A stretch of DNA of 64,000 nucleotides from Rheinheimera sp. MM224 (GTDB lineage Bacteria > Pseudomonadota > Gammaproteobacteria > Enterobacterales > Alteromonadaceae). Position numbers and translations under genes: made by a program. This document shows, one piece after another, positions 1 to 8,182 of this stretch (positions are counted from its first letter, which is position 1; each line of letters opens with the position of its first letter). The stretch covers positions 4,143,001 through 4,207,000 of the forward strand of contig NZ_OX352320.1 of the NCBI RefSeq assembly GCF_947090785.1, read 5' to 3'. The notes under the pieces are model-generated. The model saw nothing but the letters and a program-made list of their open reading frames with translations, was not told where the DNA came from and searched no databases.

Positions 1-1
1 G

Positions 2-685
2 TCATACAAACCCCTCACCCGCAGTAACCCATATCGACGAGGCCATAGTCAACGGTCCTCGCAAATCAACCTGAACTCTCCTAATTGCAACCAGACGCCA
101 TAAGGACGCCATTGCTTTCATACGATTCTCCAGAGTCCAATAGGCTGCTATTAGTAATTTTTCTGGCGTTGTTTCACCTAGGATTGCTAATGTACGAACC
201 AAATGCTCCTCAATTGAAAAATTGGGAGTTTGATCACGGTATGTACGCAAAAATTTTGCATTAGCCAAGTATGAAGTTCCACGTATCTCAGCGTCAGTAA
301 TAATCTTAAACTTCATGTCATTGAGCTTTGAATAACGAATTGCAGCTCTGAATTTAGGCTTTAATTTGCTCCACTCATCTTTCAGATTTGCACGATACTT
401 AACTTCATAGATAACTCTCTCGCCGTTATCGTATCCAACTAAATAATCTGGAGTGTAGAACCTCTCACGACCTTCATCACTTTCATACGTAATCCGAACA
501 GGTTGCTCAAAAACGTCGACTACCATCGGGTCAAAATCTAGCATGATCAAAAAATCACGTTCCAGAGACGACTCGAATGGAATTGAAATACCACCAATCG
601 CCACTTTGCCTGTAACACTACGATGATTCATACCGATAATTCGGGCAGGCCGCCTCGAATCCAGTCGCGTGATTTTCTGTGACAT
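2..685 (-). CDS. tnsA: TnsA-family transposon endonuclease (TniC-like)
   Basis: Complete 227-residue protein of the size of heteromeric-transposase TnsA subunits, which cut the 5' ends of the element while TnsB cuts the 3' ends. The catalytic triad of the restriction-endonuclease-like core is visible: Glu in FESSLERDF (about residue 40), Asp in YTPDYLV (about 80) and Lys in YEVKYR (about 96). The segment after about residue 150 corresponds to the C-terminal domain that contacts TnsC. The ATG at 683-685 has only a weak ribosome binding site and lies directly inside the repeat array of the element end, so TnsB binding could repress it. tnsB is expected just beyond the left edge. The family call is strong; the subfamily call rests on the comM location. 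Confidence 0.9.
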   Translation of the reverse strand: MSQKITRLDSRRPARIIGMNHRSVTGKVAIGGISIPFESSLERDFLIMLDFDPMVVDVFEQPVRITYESDEGRERFYTPDYLVGYDNGERVIYEVKYRANLKDEWSKLKPKFRAAIRYSKLNDMKFKIITDAEIRGTSYLANAKFLRTYRDQTPNFSIEEHLVRTLAILGETTPEKLLIAAYWTLENRMKAMASLWRLVAIRRVQVDLRGPLTMASSIWVTAGEGFV

Positions 686-796
686 TTAGAACCAGTCGCC
701 TCAACTGATGTTACCTAGTCGCTTTAATTAATGTAGCGCACTATGTAACTTATTGATCAATGGTATCTACAATCGCATAAATTAATGGAATTCACA
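686..796. repeat. Transposon end with three imperfect TnsB-type binding sites
   Basis: Three related blocks are centred on a TCGC core: 686-710 (AGTCGCCTCAACTGATG), 711-733 (AGTCGCTTTAATTAATG) and 763-787 (AATCGCATAAATTAATG). From TCGC onwards the second and third agree at 13 of 15 bases and the first and second at 11 of 15. Repeated sites of this length packed near the terminus are characteristic of Tn7-like ends. The outermost block ends 9 bases before the proposed terminus at 796. Confidence 0.65.
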
Positions 797-1459
797 GGTG
801 GTTCGGTGCCTCGTCCCGGAGAAATATCTTTAGCTCACAGTGGCATTTTATTTTTGGATGAAGTGCCAGAGTTTCCGCGCACAGTGCTTGAGTCGTTACG
901 CCAACCTCTGGAAAGTGGCAAAGTGTTTATTTCCAGAGCAGCGCGGCAGGCCGAATTTCCAGCCTGCTTTCAATTGGTCGTTGCATTGAACCCAAGCCCT
1001 TCAGGGCATCATAAAGATGGCCGCTCCAGTCCTGATCAAATCCGCCGCTATTTAAGCCGCTTATCTGGTCCTTTTCTTGACCGGATTGAATTACAGGTAG
1101 AAGTCCCTTTATTGCCCAAAGGCAGTTTAAGCCAGCAGAAAAATGAAGAGTCCAGTGCGCAAGTAAGACAAAGGGTCCACTCTGCCAGAGTTATACAATG
1201 GCAACGACAAGGCAAAGCCAATGCGCGTTTAAACCTGACTGAACTGGAGCAACATTGTTATTTAACGCCAGCAGATGCCTACTACTTTGAAAGCTGTCTG
1301 ACCCAGCTGAAACTTTCAGCACGCAGTTATCATAAGTTGCTCAAAGTAGCGCGAACTCTGGCCGACTTAGCGCAGCGGCCTCAGATTGAGCGCCATGATT
1401 TACTCGAAGCCTTAAGCTACCGTTCTTTTGACCGCTTACTTAACTATTTGCAATCCTAA
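797..1459 (+). pseudogene. comM: comM 3' fragment (YifB/Mg-chelatase-like AAA+ helicase), interrupted
   Basis: Encodes the C-terminal 220 or so residues of ComM, the hexameric AAA+ branch-migration helicase needed for natural transformation. Homology begins exactly at GGSVPRPGEISLAH, the conserved segment before the Walker B motif ILFLDE, and continues through ALNPSPSGHH, LSGPFLDRIEL and the C-terminal KVARTLADL...SYRSFDRLLNYLQ region. The N-terminal Lon-like domain and the Walker A motif are absent because the Tn7-like element has displaced them. The open frame runs a few codons into the transposon end (ATG at 785) but no ribosome binding site precedes it. The fragment should be non-functional. 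Its stop overlaps the stop of the convergent efflux gene. Confidence 0.9.
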
Positions 1460-2640
1460 GCTTCTTTTGCTGGCCGCCCCTGATGTACACCCAAAAACTG
1501 ACTGATGCCAATCAATAGCACGCCAAAAAGCATCAACAAAGAGAAGGGTAAAGCAGTACCTGTATAAGCCAAAGCTAACAAAGGGCCAGCTAAGGCGCCG
1601 CTGCCAAAACGCAAGGTGCCAATTACAGCAGTGGCTGTGCCGCTATGCTCTGGAAAACGCATTAAAATCATCGCATCGGCGTTGGTTGCAATCAAACCTA
1701 AGCTTGCCATTAATGGGGCTATACTCAGCACAGTAAACACCAGTCCCAACTCAAACCAGTTGGCAAGGCTAAGCACACTGGCGCTGCACAGAGCCAGTAT
1801 CAACCCCAGATTTAGCATTCGCTGCGGGCCAAACCGGCCAACAAACCTGCTATTGCAAAAGTTAGCCAGCATCAGCATGCCAACATTCAGCGCAAACAGC
1901 AGACTGAACAGTTGTTCATTGACACCGTAGTACTCAATATAAACAAAAGGCACTGCGGTTAAAAAACAGAAGAATGCAAACGAAGCAAACATCGAGGTCG
2001 CAATTTGTGGCCGTGCCGCGACATTGGCAAAAACAAAACGATAGCCGGAAAAAAACTCCAGTTTACGACCTTTAGCTACAGGTACAGGGTCAGGCAAAAA
2101 TCGCCAGGTCAGCAGCAAGATCAAAGCGGAATACAAGGCCAGCACCAGAAATATATCCTGCCAATGTCCAACCCAAAGTACAGCGCTGCCAATAGCAGGG
2201 GCGATCAAGGGAGCCATCATCATAATCATCGACACATAGGACATGCCCTTAGCGGTATTTTCCTGATACAAGGCCCGGATAATTCCAGGCACCACAACAG
2301 TAGCAGCACTGCCGGCAAAAGCCTGTAAAGCGCGCAGCCCCAATAGCCACTGTGCATCCTGACAAAATACCAAGGCAAAACTGGCAAGGCTAAAAAATAA
2401 CAGTCCACCCAAAGCCAAAGGACGACGGCCAATAGCATCAGCCAGTGGACCAAACACCAACATACCTATCCCATAAGCAGCCAGGTAAATGCTTAATGAT
2501 TGTTGAATAAGGCCAATATCAGTGCCAAGCTCAGTAGCCATCACTGGCATAGCGGGCAAGTACATATCGATAGCCAAAGGCGTAATAGCTATGATGCTCG
2601 CAAGCAGCAGTAACAAACCAAAAGAAACTGTTTTACTCAT
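1456..2640 (-). CDS. Bcr/CflA-family MFS drug efflux transporter
   Basis: Inner-membrane 12-helix major-facilitator protein of 394 residues, the usual size for Bcr/CflA drug:proton antiporters. The N-terminal helix carries the family hallmark AIDMYLPAMP. The loop between helices 2 and 3 has the MFS motif GPLADAIGRRP, and helix 5 contains VVVPGIIRALY. The frame is open for a further 61 codons upstream, but homologues start near MSKTVSF (ATG at 2638-2640), and the upstream stretch is not membrane-like. It would also overlap the divergent binding-protein gene. The stop overlaps the comM fragment by 3 bases. The substrate cannot be predicted. Confidence 0.85.
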   Translation of the reverse strand: MSKTVSFGLLLLLASIIAITPLAIDMYLPAMPVMATELGTDIGLIQQSLSIYLAAYGIGMLVFGPLADAIGRRPLALGGLLFFSLASFALVFCQDAQWLLGLRALQAFAGSAATVVVPGIIRALYQENTAKGMSYVSMIMMMAPLIAPAIGSAVLWVGHWQDIFLVLALYSALILLLTWRFLPDPVPVAKGRKLEFFSGYRFVFANVAARPQIATSMFASFAFFCFLTAVPFVYIEYYGVNEQLFSLLFALNVGMLMLANFCNSRFVGRFGPQRMLNLGLILALCSASVLSLANWFELGLVFTVLSIAPLMASLGLIATNADAMILMRFPEHSGTATAVIGTLRFGSGALAGPLLALAYTGTALPFSLLMLFGVLLIGISQFLGVHQGRPAKEA

Positions 2641-2785
2641 GATGAGATCCCGACAGGACAAGGCTAAATAATACCTGATCCAGTGAACAATTATGCCGGG
2701 CATCATCGTAAAAATTGCGACACTGGTCCTGAACTGTGTTAAAAACACTGCAGGTCTGCTGACCAGCATCTTGCCGGAGTGTTTT

Positions 2786-3490
2786 ATGAAACAGCTTATT
2801 TTGTTACTCAGTTTGCTTTGCACTCTGGCGCAAGCCGCACCTATGAAGGTGGGTTTACATGATTCAGCGCCATGGGCCTATCGTAATGCTCAGGGCGAAA
2901 TCACTGGGGTGGACTATGAAATAGTGAAAGCTATTTTGCAGCGTGAAGGTATTGAAGCCGAATTCGAACTCTATAGTTACAGCCGTTTATTAAAACTATT
3001 TTCAGAACAAAAACTCGATATTGCCAGCCCTGTTGCCGTGCCTTATCCCGGCGCATTTTACAGCCAGCCTTATTTTACCGTGCTGGACGTAGTCATTCAA
3101 AAAAGCAACAAAACGATCAAAATCAATACGCTACAAGACCTTACCGGCAAAACTATAGTTGCTTATCAGCAAGCCAGTGAAGTGTTAGGCCCTGACTTTT
3201 CTGCCATTATTAAAAAAGCCCATTACCTGGAAGAGGCGGACAGAGAGAAGCAGTTTGAGTTATTGATGAATGACAGAGTGCAGCTGATGGTCGGAGATGC
3301 CAAGGTACTGGCCTACTACGCCGACAAAAACTATGGCAGCGGCAGCATCCAAATGCACCAGATTTTTCCATCCGTCGATTATCCGGCCGCATTTTGGAAT
3401 GCCAAACTTCAGGCTCAATTTAACTCAGGTTTACTCCACCTGACAGAGTCAGGCGAACTGCAAAAAATTCACGATAAGCCGCGCCTTTAA
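2786..3490 (+). CDS. Periplasmic solute-binding protein, family 3
   Basis: 234-residue protein with a Sec signal peptide (hydrophobic core [14 protein letters not shown], cleavage after about residue 18) followed by a bacterial solute-binding protein family 3 fold: [20 protein letters not shown] near the start and [11 protein letters not shown]. The ATG at 2786 is preceded by GGAG at 2776, whereas the longer open frame from 2693 adds no signal-like sequence. No permease or ATPase is nearby, so this may be a stand-alone binding protein like many in this order rather than part of an ABC transporter. The ligand (polar amino acid or other small solute) is unknown. The 3' end overlaps the convergent acetyltransferase gene by 4 bases. 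Confidence 0.75.
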   Translation: MKQLILLLSLLCTLAQAAPMKVGLHDSAPWAYRNAQGEITGVDYEIVKAILQREGIEAEFELYSYSRLLKLFSEQKLDIASPVAVPYPGAFYSQPYFTVLDVVIQKSNKTIKINTLQDLTGKTIVAYQQASEVLGPDFSAIIKKAHYLEEADREKQFELLMNDRVQLMVGDAKVLAYYADKNYGSGSIQMHQIFPSVDYPAAFWNAKLQAQFNSGLLHLTESGELQKIHDKPRL

Positions 3491-4038
3491 TCCAGAGTTT
3501 TAATCACTCTGGCAGGATTACCTGCAACCACCACATGGGCAGTCACGTCCTTAGTCACAACAGCGCCAGCGGCAATGACGGCTCCATCACCTATACTGAC
3601 ACCGGGCAAAATAATAGCTCCGCCGCCAATCCAGACTGAATTGCCTATAGTCACAGCTTTACCTTGCTCCAGTCCGGTTTTACGTTGTGTGGCATCCAGC
3701 GGATGAGTCACAGTGTAAATCTGCACCCCAGGGCCCAACAACACGTCATCACCAATACTGACTTTAGCCGCATCTAAAATAACGCAGTTGTGGTTGGCAT
3801 AAAAATTCTGTCCCAGTTCAATGTTAGTGCCATAGTCGCAGAAAAAGTTGGGTTCGATATAACAGCTGCCGAGTTTACCAAATAGCTGCCCTGCCAGCTG
3901 TTGATGTGCTTTAAACGGCAAAGGCCCTTGCTGATTGAGTTGGGCACACAAGGCTTTGGCATGCTGCCGCTGTTTCGCCAATATTTTATCCGCTGGGTTA
4001 AACCATAAACCAGCGGCCATTTTTTCCTGTTCAGTCAT
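3487..4038 (-). CDS. maa: Maltose/galactoside O-acetyltransferase-like protein
   Basis: 183-residue cytoplasmic acetyl-CoA-dependent sugar O-acetyltransferase. The N-terminal cap ([16 protein letters not shown]) matches the Mac domain of Maa. It is followed by left-handed beta-helix hexapeptide repeats with the family signature [14 protein letters not shown], the catalytic His in [10 protein letters not shown], and [16 protein letters not shown]. The ATG at 4036-4038 has AAGGA about 8 bases upstream; a TTG one codon earlier is an alternative. Maa acetylates maltose or glucose and may detoxify excess sugar. The substrate here is not proven, although the nearby starch locus makes glucose/maltose plausible. 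Confidence 0.8.
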   Translation of the reverse strand: MTEQEKMAAGLWFNPADKILAKQRQHAKALCAQLNQQGPLPFKAHQQLAGQLFGKLGSCYIEPNFFCDYGTNIELGQNFYANHNCVILDAAKVSIGDDVLLGPGVQIYTVTHPLDATQRKTGLEQGKAVTIGNSVWIGGGAIILPGVSIGDGAVIAAGAVVTKDVTAHVVVAGNPARVIKTLD

Positions 4039-4179
4039 CAATTTTGTCCTTATTCAATTTGCCTGAAAGAGGGCGGTATCAGCTAAGCTGGTAACACAAA
4101 GCTTCAGGCTTTTTATAGTGTTATGCGTTGGATTAGAGATATACTAAGGCTAATGTCGTTGTTTAGCCGGGTCTATGAG

Positions 4180-4854
4180 ATGAAAAAAACGAAAGTAGTC
4201 ACCACCGAAGAAATATTGCTCACCCTCTGCCAGTCTGTTACTCAGGTATTAGCTGCCGCTGGCAACGATAAAGTTGCTTATTCACCTATGGTGCAAAAAA
4301 TCCAGAAAACCTGCTTACGTCCTGATCTGGGTTGTTTTGTATTATTTGACGGTGGTTTCTCTGGTTTAGTCATTATCAATTTTACATCGCAGGCCGCGAT
4401 GGAAATTTACCGCAAGTATATGATGAGCATGGGCATGCCAGAATCTGAACTGGCGAATTTCCATACGTCAGACGAAGTCAGTAATGTGATGGGCGAACTG
4501 ATGAATCAAATCGTTGGTGACTTCACTAACAGAGTCCGTATGGAGCTGCAAACCTCTATTAATCAAAGCCAGCCTAAAATGATGGCGATTAATAAACAAG
4601 TGCAAATCATGATCAATACCCAGTTGGATCAGCCTCAGGCTCGCCGGGTCACCTTCAGTACACCAAACCACGCTATTTTTTATATGGAATTGTCGATGGA
4701 TAAAACTGAATTTATTCAGTTGCATGATTTTGTACCGGCACAAGATGAAAATCCGGACGATATTATTGCCAATACCAACGCAGCTGAAGCAGAAGCGGTT
4801 GAGGTGTTAACCTCGGATGCGGATGATGATTTCCTGAAAAATCTGGGACTGTAA
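4180..4854 (+). CDS. DUF3334 family protein (CheX-like)
   Basis: 224-residue cytoplasmic protein of a family I recall as DUF3334, confined to marine and freshwater Gammaproteobacteria. Features are the conserved start MKKTKVVTTEE, the segment CLRPDLGCFVLFDGGFSGLV and the acidic-helical segment SDEVSNVMGELMNQIVGDF. That segment resembles the CheX/CheC/FliY phosphatase helix pattern (E/S-x2-G/N-E-x3-N), which suggests but does not show a chemotaxis-phosphatase fold. The tail after residue 190 is rich in Asp/Glu and probably disordered. The start at 4180 is chosen by family alignment from memory; the frame is open to 4123. It is monocistronic and ends at a bidirectional hairpin. Confidence 0.7.
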   Translation: MKKTKVVTTEEILLTLCQSVTQVLAAAGNDKVAYSPMVQKIQKTCLRPDLGCFVLFDGGFSGLVIINFTSQAAMEIYRKYMMSMGMPESELANFHTSDEVSNVMGELMNQIVGDFTNRVRMELQTSINQSQPKMMAINKQVQIMINTQLDQPQARRVTFSTPNHAIFYMELSMDKTEFIQLHDFVPAQDENPDDIIANTNAAEAEAVEVLTSDADDDFLKNLGL

Positions 4855-4862
4855 CTCTATCG

Positions 4863-4893
4863 ACTGCCGTTAACGATTTAAGCTAACGGCAGT
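4863..4893. terminator. Bidirectional hairpin terminator
   Basis: Perfect 10-bp arms ACTGCCGTTA (4863-4872) and TAACGGCAGT (4884-4893), followed by TTTTAT on the plus strand. It lies between convergent genes. The stop codon of the minus-strand kinase (4878-4880) falls inside the loop. Confidence 0.75.
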
Positions 4894-6080
4894 TTTATCC
4901 TGAAACTGGCACCACCTAAAGGACTTTCTCCCACCTCAATACTGGCCTGATGCCATTCCAGCACCCGGCATACGATAGCCAGCCCTAAACCAAAACCACC
5001 AAAACCTTTTTGCCTGCTTGGGTCTAATCTGACAAAAGGTTTCAGAATTTCAGATCGCTGCTCCAATGCGATGCCTGGACCGTCGTCTTCTACTGAAATT
5101 TCAATCGCCTTCTGGCTAGTAGCTAAACTAAGTATCACCTTGTCACGAGCGAATCGTTTTGCATTCACCAATAAATTTTGCACCGCCCTTTCCAGATAAT
5201 GCCCATCACAGACATAAACGCAACAAGGCCCGGCTTGTAGCTCGATGGCAGCGCCGGGTAGAGGTGATAGCTTTTCTACTAAGTTTTGTAACAACTCAGA
5301 TAAGTCGACCTGTTGCAGTTTCAGTTGAGGTTGAGTCGACTCCAGTCGCGCATAGTCCAGCATTTCATCGACTAATTGCTCCAGCTCTTTGACATCATTT
5401 AGCATCAATTGTTTTTCGTCTATTGGCAAAGCAGATAACTCCAAAGCAAAACTCAAGCGCGCTAAGGGCGTACGTAATTCATGCGAGACCGCCTGAGTCA
5501 TTTCACGCTGCAAACCGAGCAGGCGCTGAATTTGTTGCCGCATCTGTTCAAAACTGAGTGCAATAGGGGCAATAAAAGAACGAGCAGGGACGGCGGCAAC
5601 CCCATTTGGGTTCGATAATTGTTGCCTGAGCATTTGAATATCGCGGGCGACAGGCCAAAGCCATAGCCAAACCGCCACAGCTAATAAGCCCAAAAATAGC
5701 AGGCTAAACCAATAGGAAGGTACTGTACTTTCGGTTAAATCAGCAGGTCCAAGTTGCCATAACTCGCCTTGCTGCATAGCATAAAAGAACACCTGATCTG
5801 TGGTAAACAGAGGCACGACCTGACCAGCTTTTAGCGCAGCCAGTTCAGTTTCAGACCATAAAATGCTGCCAGCGGGCAATAAGGTGGCTTCCAGAACAGA
5901 GGATAATTTCGCTTGGGGTAAAGACTGAGTACGCAATTGGCCTGCCAGATTGTCAGCGACTAACAACACCCATGGCGGCACCTGGCTTTGGGTTTCCTGC
6001 CAAATACGCTCTACAGTCCAGCCCACCCCTATCAGTACAAGTGAAATAAACAAATAAAAATGCAGGAATAGCCTGGACAC
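4878..6080 (-). CDS. RstB-like sensor histidine kinase
   Basis: 400-residue inner-membrane kinase. It has an N-terminal transmembrane helix (FLHFYLFISLVLIGVGW), a periplasmic domain of about 100 residues, a second helix (WFSLLFLGLLAVAVWLWLW) and a short HAMP-like linker. The HisKA box is AVSHELRTPLARL with phospho-acceptor His200. The ATPase domain has N box NLLVNAKRFA, G1 DDGPGI and G2 GFGLGLAIV. It is the last gene of the MipA-DUF3019-regulator-kinase operon. Unlike typical overlapping pairs it is separated from the regulator by 145 bases holding a dispersed repeat. The signal is unknown; linkage to MipA suggests envelope stress or the peptidoglycan surface. Confidence 0.85.
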   Translation of the reverse strand: MSRLFLHFYLFISLVLIGVGWTVERIWQETQSQVPPWVLLVADNLAGQLRTQSLPQAKLSSVLEATLLPAGSILWSETELAALKAGQVVPLFTTDQVFFYAMQQGELWQLGPADLTESTVPSYWFSLLFLGLLAVAVWLWLWPVARDIQMLRQQLSNPNGVAAVPARSFIAPIALSFEQMRQQIQRLLGLQREMTQAVSHELRTPLARLSFALELSALPIDEKQLMLNDVKELEQLVDEMLDYARLESTQPQLKLQQVDLSELLQNLVEKLSPLPGAAIELQAGPCCVYVCDGHYLERAVQNLLVNAKRFARDKVILSLATSQKAIEISVEDDGPGIALEQRSEILKPFVRLDPSRQKGFGGFGLGLAIVCRVLEWHQASIEVGESPLGGASFRIKLPLA

Positions 6081-6101
6081 TATCTAGGACCCAGAGTGAT
6101 A

Positions 6102-6223
6102 GGAGTTGCAGCGCGACGACAAGCGCATCAAACTGCAATCACATAGTTGTCTTCTGTGATTGGGCAGGGACTCTCGGCTATCAGAGCACACAGTCAACAA
6201 AGCTGCAGCTCCAAGTGAGAAGT
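6102..6223 (+). repeat. Dispersed intergenic repeat, copy 1
   Basis: A diverged copy of the repeat found at 8489, 8622 and 44911. It begins GGAGTTGCAGCGCGACGACA, has a central ACATAGTTGT...TGTGATTGGG block, and ends AGTCAACAAAGCTGCAGC then CCAAGTGAGAAGTA. It occupies nearly all the space between the response-regulator stop codon (6226-6228) and the kinase start. It must be transcribed in antisense orientation within that operon. Confidence 0.65.
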
Positions 6224-6225
6224 AT

Positions 6226-6921
6226 TTATTCGTTCCAGGCATCAGCAACAAACAAGTATCCCTTACCCCACACCGTTTTAATCCGGAAAGGTGTTTCCGC
6301 ATTGTCATTCAGCTTACGCCGTAAATGCGACACTCTGACATCAACAGTGCGATCCAGACCATCATACTCACGGCCAATAATTTGTTTATGGATGGCTTCA
6401 CGTTTGACTGTTTGGCCAGCATGTTTAGCCAGCATCCATAACAAATCAAATTCATAACTGGTCAACTCCACCATTTCGCCGGCAAAGTGAGCTTCACGGG
6501 CACTGTTATTCAACTTGAGTTTGCCAAAACTAAGTTCCTGATTTTCAGTTTTTTGCGCAGGGCTGCCTCGTCTTAACAAAGCGTGCACCCGTGCCAGCAA
6601 TACACGAGGTTCAACAGGTTTAATCACATAATCATCAGCGCCTAACTCTAAACCCAGCACCTGATCAATATCCCCTTGTTTGGCTGTTAACATCAGAATA
6701 GGAGCGGTAAACCAAGGGCGAATAGTACGGCAAATAGTAAAACCATCCATACCTGGTAACATCAAATCCAGGATCACCAGATCAGGCAGCCAGGTCTGAC
6801 AAATTGCTGGGACTGTATCACCGCGGCTTTCCAACCGGACTTCAAAACCTTGTTGCTGTAAAAAACTCTGCACTAAAGCAGCCAAACGGGCATCATCTTC
6901 AACCAATAAGATTCTTTGCAT
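6226..6921 (-). CDS. RstA-like OmpR-family response regulator
   Basis: 231-residue two-component regulator. The receiver domain (1-120) has acidic residues Glu8, Asp9 and Asp10, phospho-acceptor Asp52 (VILDLMLPGMDG), Thr in MLTAKQG and Lys in YVIKPVEP. The winged-helix OmpR/PhoB domain (about 130-228) contains LTSYEFDLLWMLAKH and RTVDVRVSHLRRKLND. Its ATG overlaps the TGA of the DUF3019 gene (TGATG at 6919-6923), which points to translational coupling. The downstream kinase is its probable partner. Targets are unknown, although the MipA gene heading the operon is a reasonable one. Confidence 0.88.
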   Translation of the reverse strand: MQRILLVEDDARLAALVQSFLQQQGFEVRLESRGDTVPAICQTWLPDLVILDLMLPGMDGFTICRTIRPWFTAPILMLTAKQGDIDQVLGLELGADDYVIKPVEPRVLLARVHALLRRGSPAQKTENQELSFGKLKLNNSAREAHFAGEMVELTSYEFDLLWMLAKHAGQTVKREAIHKQIIGREYDGLDRTVDVRVSHLRRKLNDNAETPFRIKTVWGKGYLFVADAWNE

Positions 6922-7295
6922 CAGAACACACTCCAGGGAGCCACCAGACGTCGTCTTTTTTCCGGCTGACGGCTTAATACAATTAACTCTTTCTGCAACA
7001 ACACTTGCGTGTCATTTTGCAATCTGACTTCCGTTTTACCCGGCCAGCTCAACAGTTGTTGCCACTGCCCTTGCTGTGCCTGTTGCCAACACTGCATTTT
7101 CTCTTGTGCAAAATACAGACATACATTTTCCGCTTTGTTACTGCTCCAACTGACGCTGAGCTGAGCTTCACACTGTTGGTCTGGTGTTGCAGAAACGCAA
7201 AAAGCCGGACTTACAGACCAGCATAATTCAGCCCTGCATTCAGGGGGTTGGGCGGTTACCAGCAATATATTACCGGCGAATAACAGCCCTAGCAT
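6921..7295 (-). CDS. DUF3019 family exported protein
   Basis: 124-residue small protein with an N-terminal hydrophobic signal-like stretch (MLGLLFAGNILLVTAQ) and six cysteines in the mature part (in ECRAELCWSVSPAFC, DQQCEAQ, VCLYF and MQCW), consistent with disulphides in the periplasm. I recall this family (DUF3019) as an obligate neighbour of MipA-like proteins and RstAB-type pairs in Shewanella and relatives. The ATG at 7293-7295 is chosen because AAGGA ends 6 bases upstream; a TTG two codons earlier also opens the frame. It starts 14 bases after the MipA stop and overlaps the regulator by one base. A role as periplasmic accessory or signal-sensing protein is inference from context only. 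Confidence 0.75.
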   Translation of the reverse strand: MLGLLFAGNILLVTAQPPECRAELCWSVSPAFCVSATPDQQCEAQLSVSWSSNKAENVCLYFAQEKMQCWQQAQQGQWQQLLSWPGKTEVRLQNDTQVLLQKELIVLSRQPEKRRRLVAPWSVF

Positions 7296-7309
7296 TCCCA
7301 ATCCTTACG

Positions 7310-8182
7310 TCAATAAAAGCGATAACTCATACCTACAAACCAGGTCTGCACTGAATCATCCTGCACTAACGGGCTATCCGTCATGGCATCATCCAGATGC
7401 AGATATCTATAAAAAGTAAGCACAGACCAACGTGAAGTCAGAGCCTTCTGCCAGCCTAAACGTAATTCAGGTTGCCAGCTCGCTCTACCCTGATAACGCT
7501 CCAGGTAATACAGCTCATCTTCACCCACACCATAATAGGTATCGATCAGTTTGGCACTTTTCCAGTACAAGCTGGTACTCAGATCAAACTGACCACCAGC
7601 CAGAGGCCAAAACCTTGACCAACTCAGACTGGCATTCTGGCCTTCATACTTTGAGTTGACGTCTTGCCACAGGTTCAGCCTGCTTTGCCATTGCTCGCCA
7701 AACCAGTTGAATTGCAATCCAGCATCCACAGCAGTAGGTCTTTTCTTCACATGCTCAACTGAAACCCTGCTCATCGACCTTTCAGCACCCGTTTCAACTT
7801 CAGGAGGTAAAAAAGATCCGGAGCTGTTCATGGTGATCACATTGCCAGCAAACCAGCGTTGAAAGTAGCCTTTTTCAGAGTTCAGTCTCATCACCAGACT
7901 AACAGCAAATTGATCATTTTGCGCAAGGCTGTAACCCACTGTACCATTATCAATAAACCAGGTGTCTGTGTAGTAACTAAAGTCAGGCAAAAGCAGCATA
8001 GGGAAGCTTTCACCATCGTAAAGAGGGTTACTGCGTTGTCCTGCGCCTAAAGCGACAGACAACTGAAATTGTTCAGACTCTACGCAACCGTCTTCGTCGC
8101 TGGAGCATGCCAAAGCGGCACTGCTACCAAAAAAGCAGGTGAGAAAAAGCCAAACTACTGATTTCATCGACACATTACCCAT
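7310..8182 (-). CDS. MipA/OmpV family outer-membrane protein
   Basis: Up to 290 residues with a signal peptide (VVWLFLTCFFGSSAALA) followed by a predicted beta-barrel. The family pattern LSVALGAGQRSNPLYDGES near the mature N terminus and alternating strands ending in the aromatic C-terminal VGMSYRFY support outer-membrane insertion. E. coli MipA scaffolds the lytic transglycosylase MltA and PBP1B, while OmpV-type members are porin-like. Start choice: ATG at 8180-8182, or five codons later at 8165-8167 (MKSVVW); both have weak ribosome binding sites. First gene of the four-gene operon. Confidence 0.82.
   Translation of the reverse strand: MGNVSMKSVVWLFLTCFFGSSAALACSSDEDGCVESEQFQLSVALGAGQRSNPLYDGESFPMLLLPDFSYYTDTWFIDNGTVGYSLAQNDQFAVSLVMRLNSEKGYFQRWFAGNVITMNSSGSFLPPEVETGAERSMSRVSVEHVKKRPTAVDAGLQFNWFGEQWQSRLNLWQDVNSKYEGQNASLSWSRFWPLAGGQFDLSTSLYWKSAKLIDTYYGVGEDELYYLERYQGRASWQPELRLGWQKALTSRWSVLTFYRYLHLDDAMTDSPLVQDDSVQTWFVGMSYRFY

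Larger units (their letters stand above)
1..796. mobile_element. End of a Tn7-like transposon inserted in comM (partial)
   Basis: The left 796 bases carry a TnsA endonuclease gene reading away from the junction, then about 110 bases of non-coding end sequence, then abruptly the middle of comM. The proposed terminus reads ACA at 794-796, so from outside inwards the element begins TGTGAATTCC, as expected for Tn7-like ends starting TGT. Known comM-targeting elements (the AbaR/Tn6022 group) insert at the glycine-rich segment of comM and duplicate 5 bp. Here the break falls at the same glycine codons, so the duplication would start at 797 or 798. The other end, tnsB, tnsC and cargo lie outside the window, so the duplication cannot be confirmed. 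Confidence 0.8.

Noticed and set aside
785..1459. The comM frame read as an independent gene starting at ATG 785
   Set aside because: The first four codons are transposon-end sequence, there is no ribosome binding site, and the Walker A half of the protein is missing.
2641..2823. 61-codon N-terminal extension of the efflux transporter
   Set aside because: It would overlap the divergent binding-protein gene, and homologues start at the ATG at 2640.
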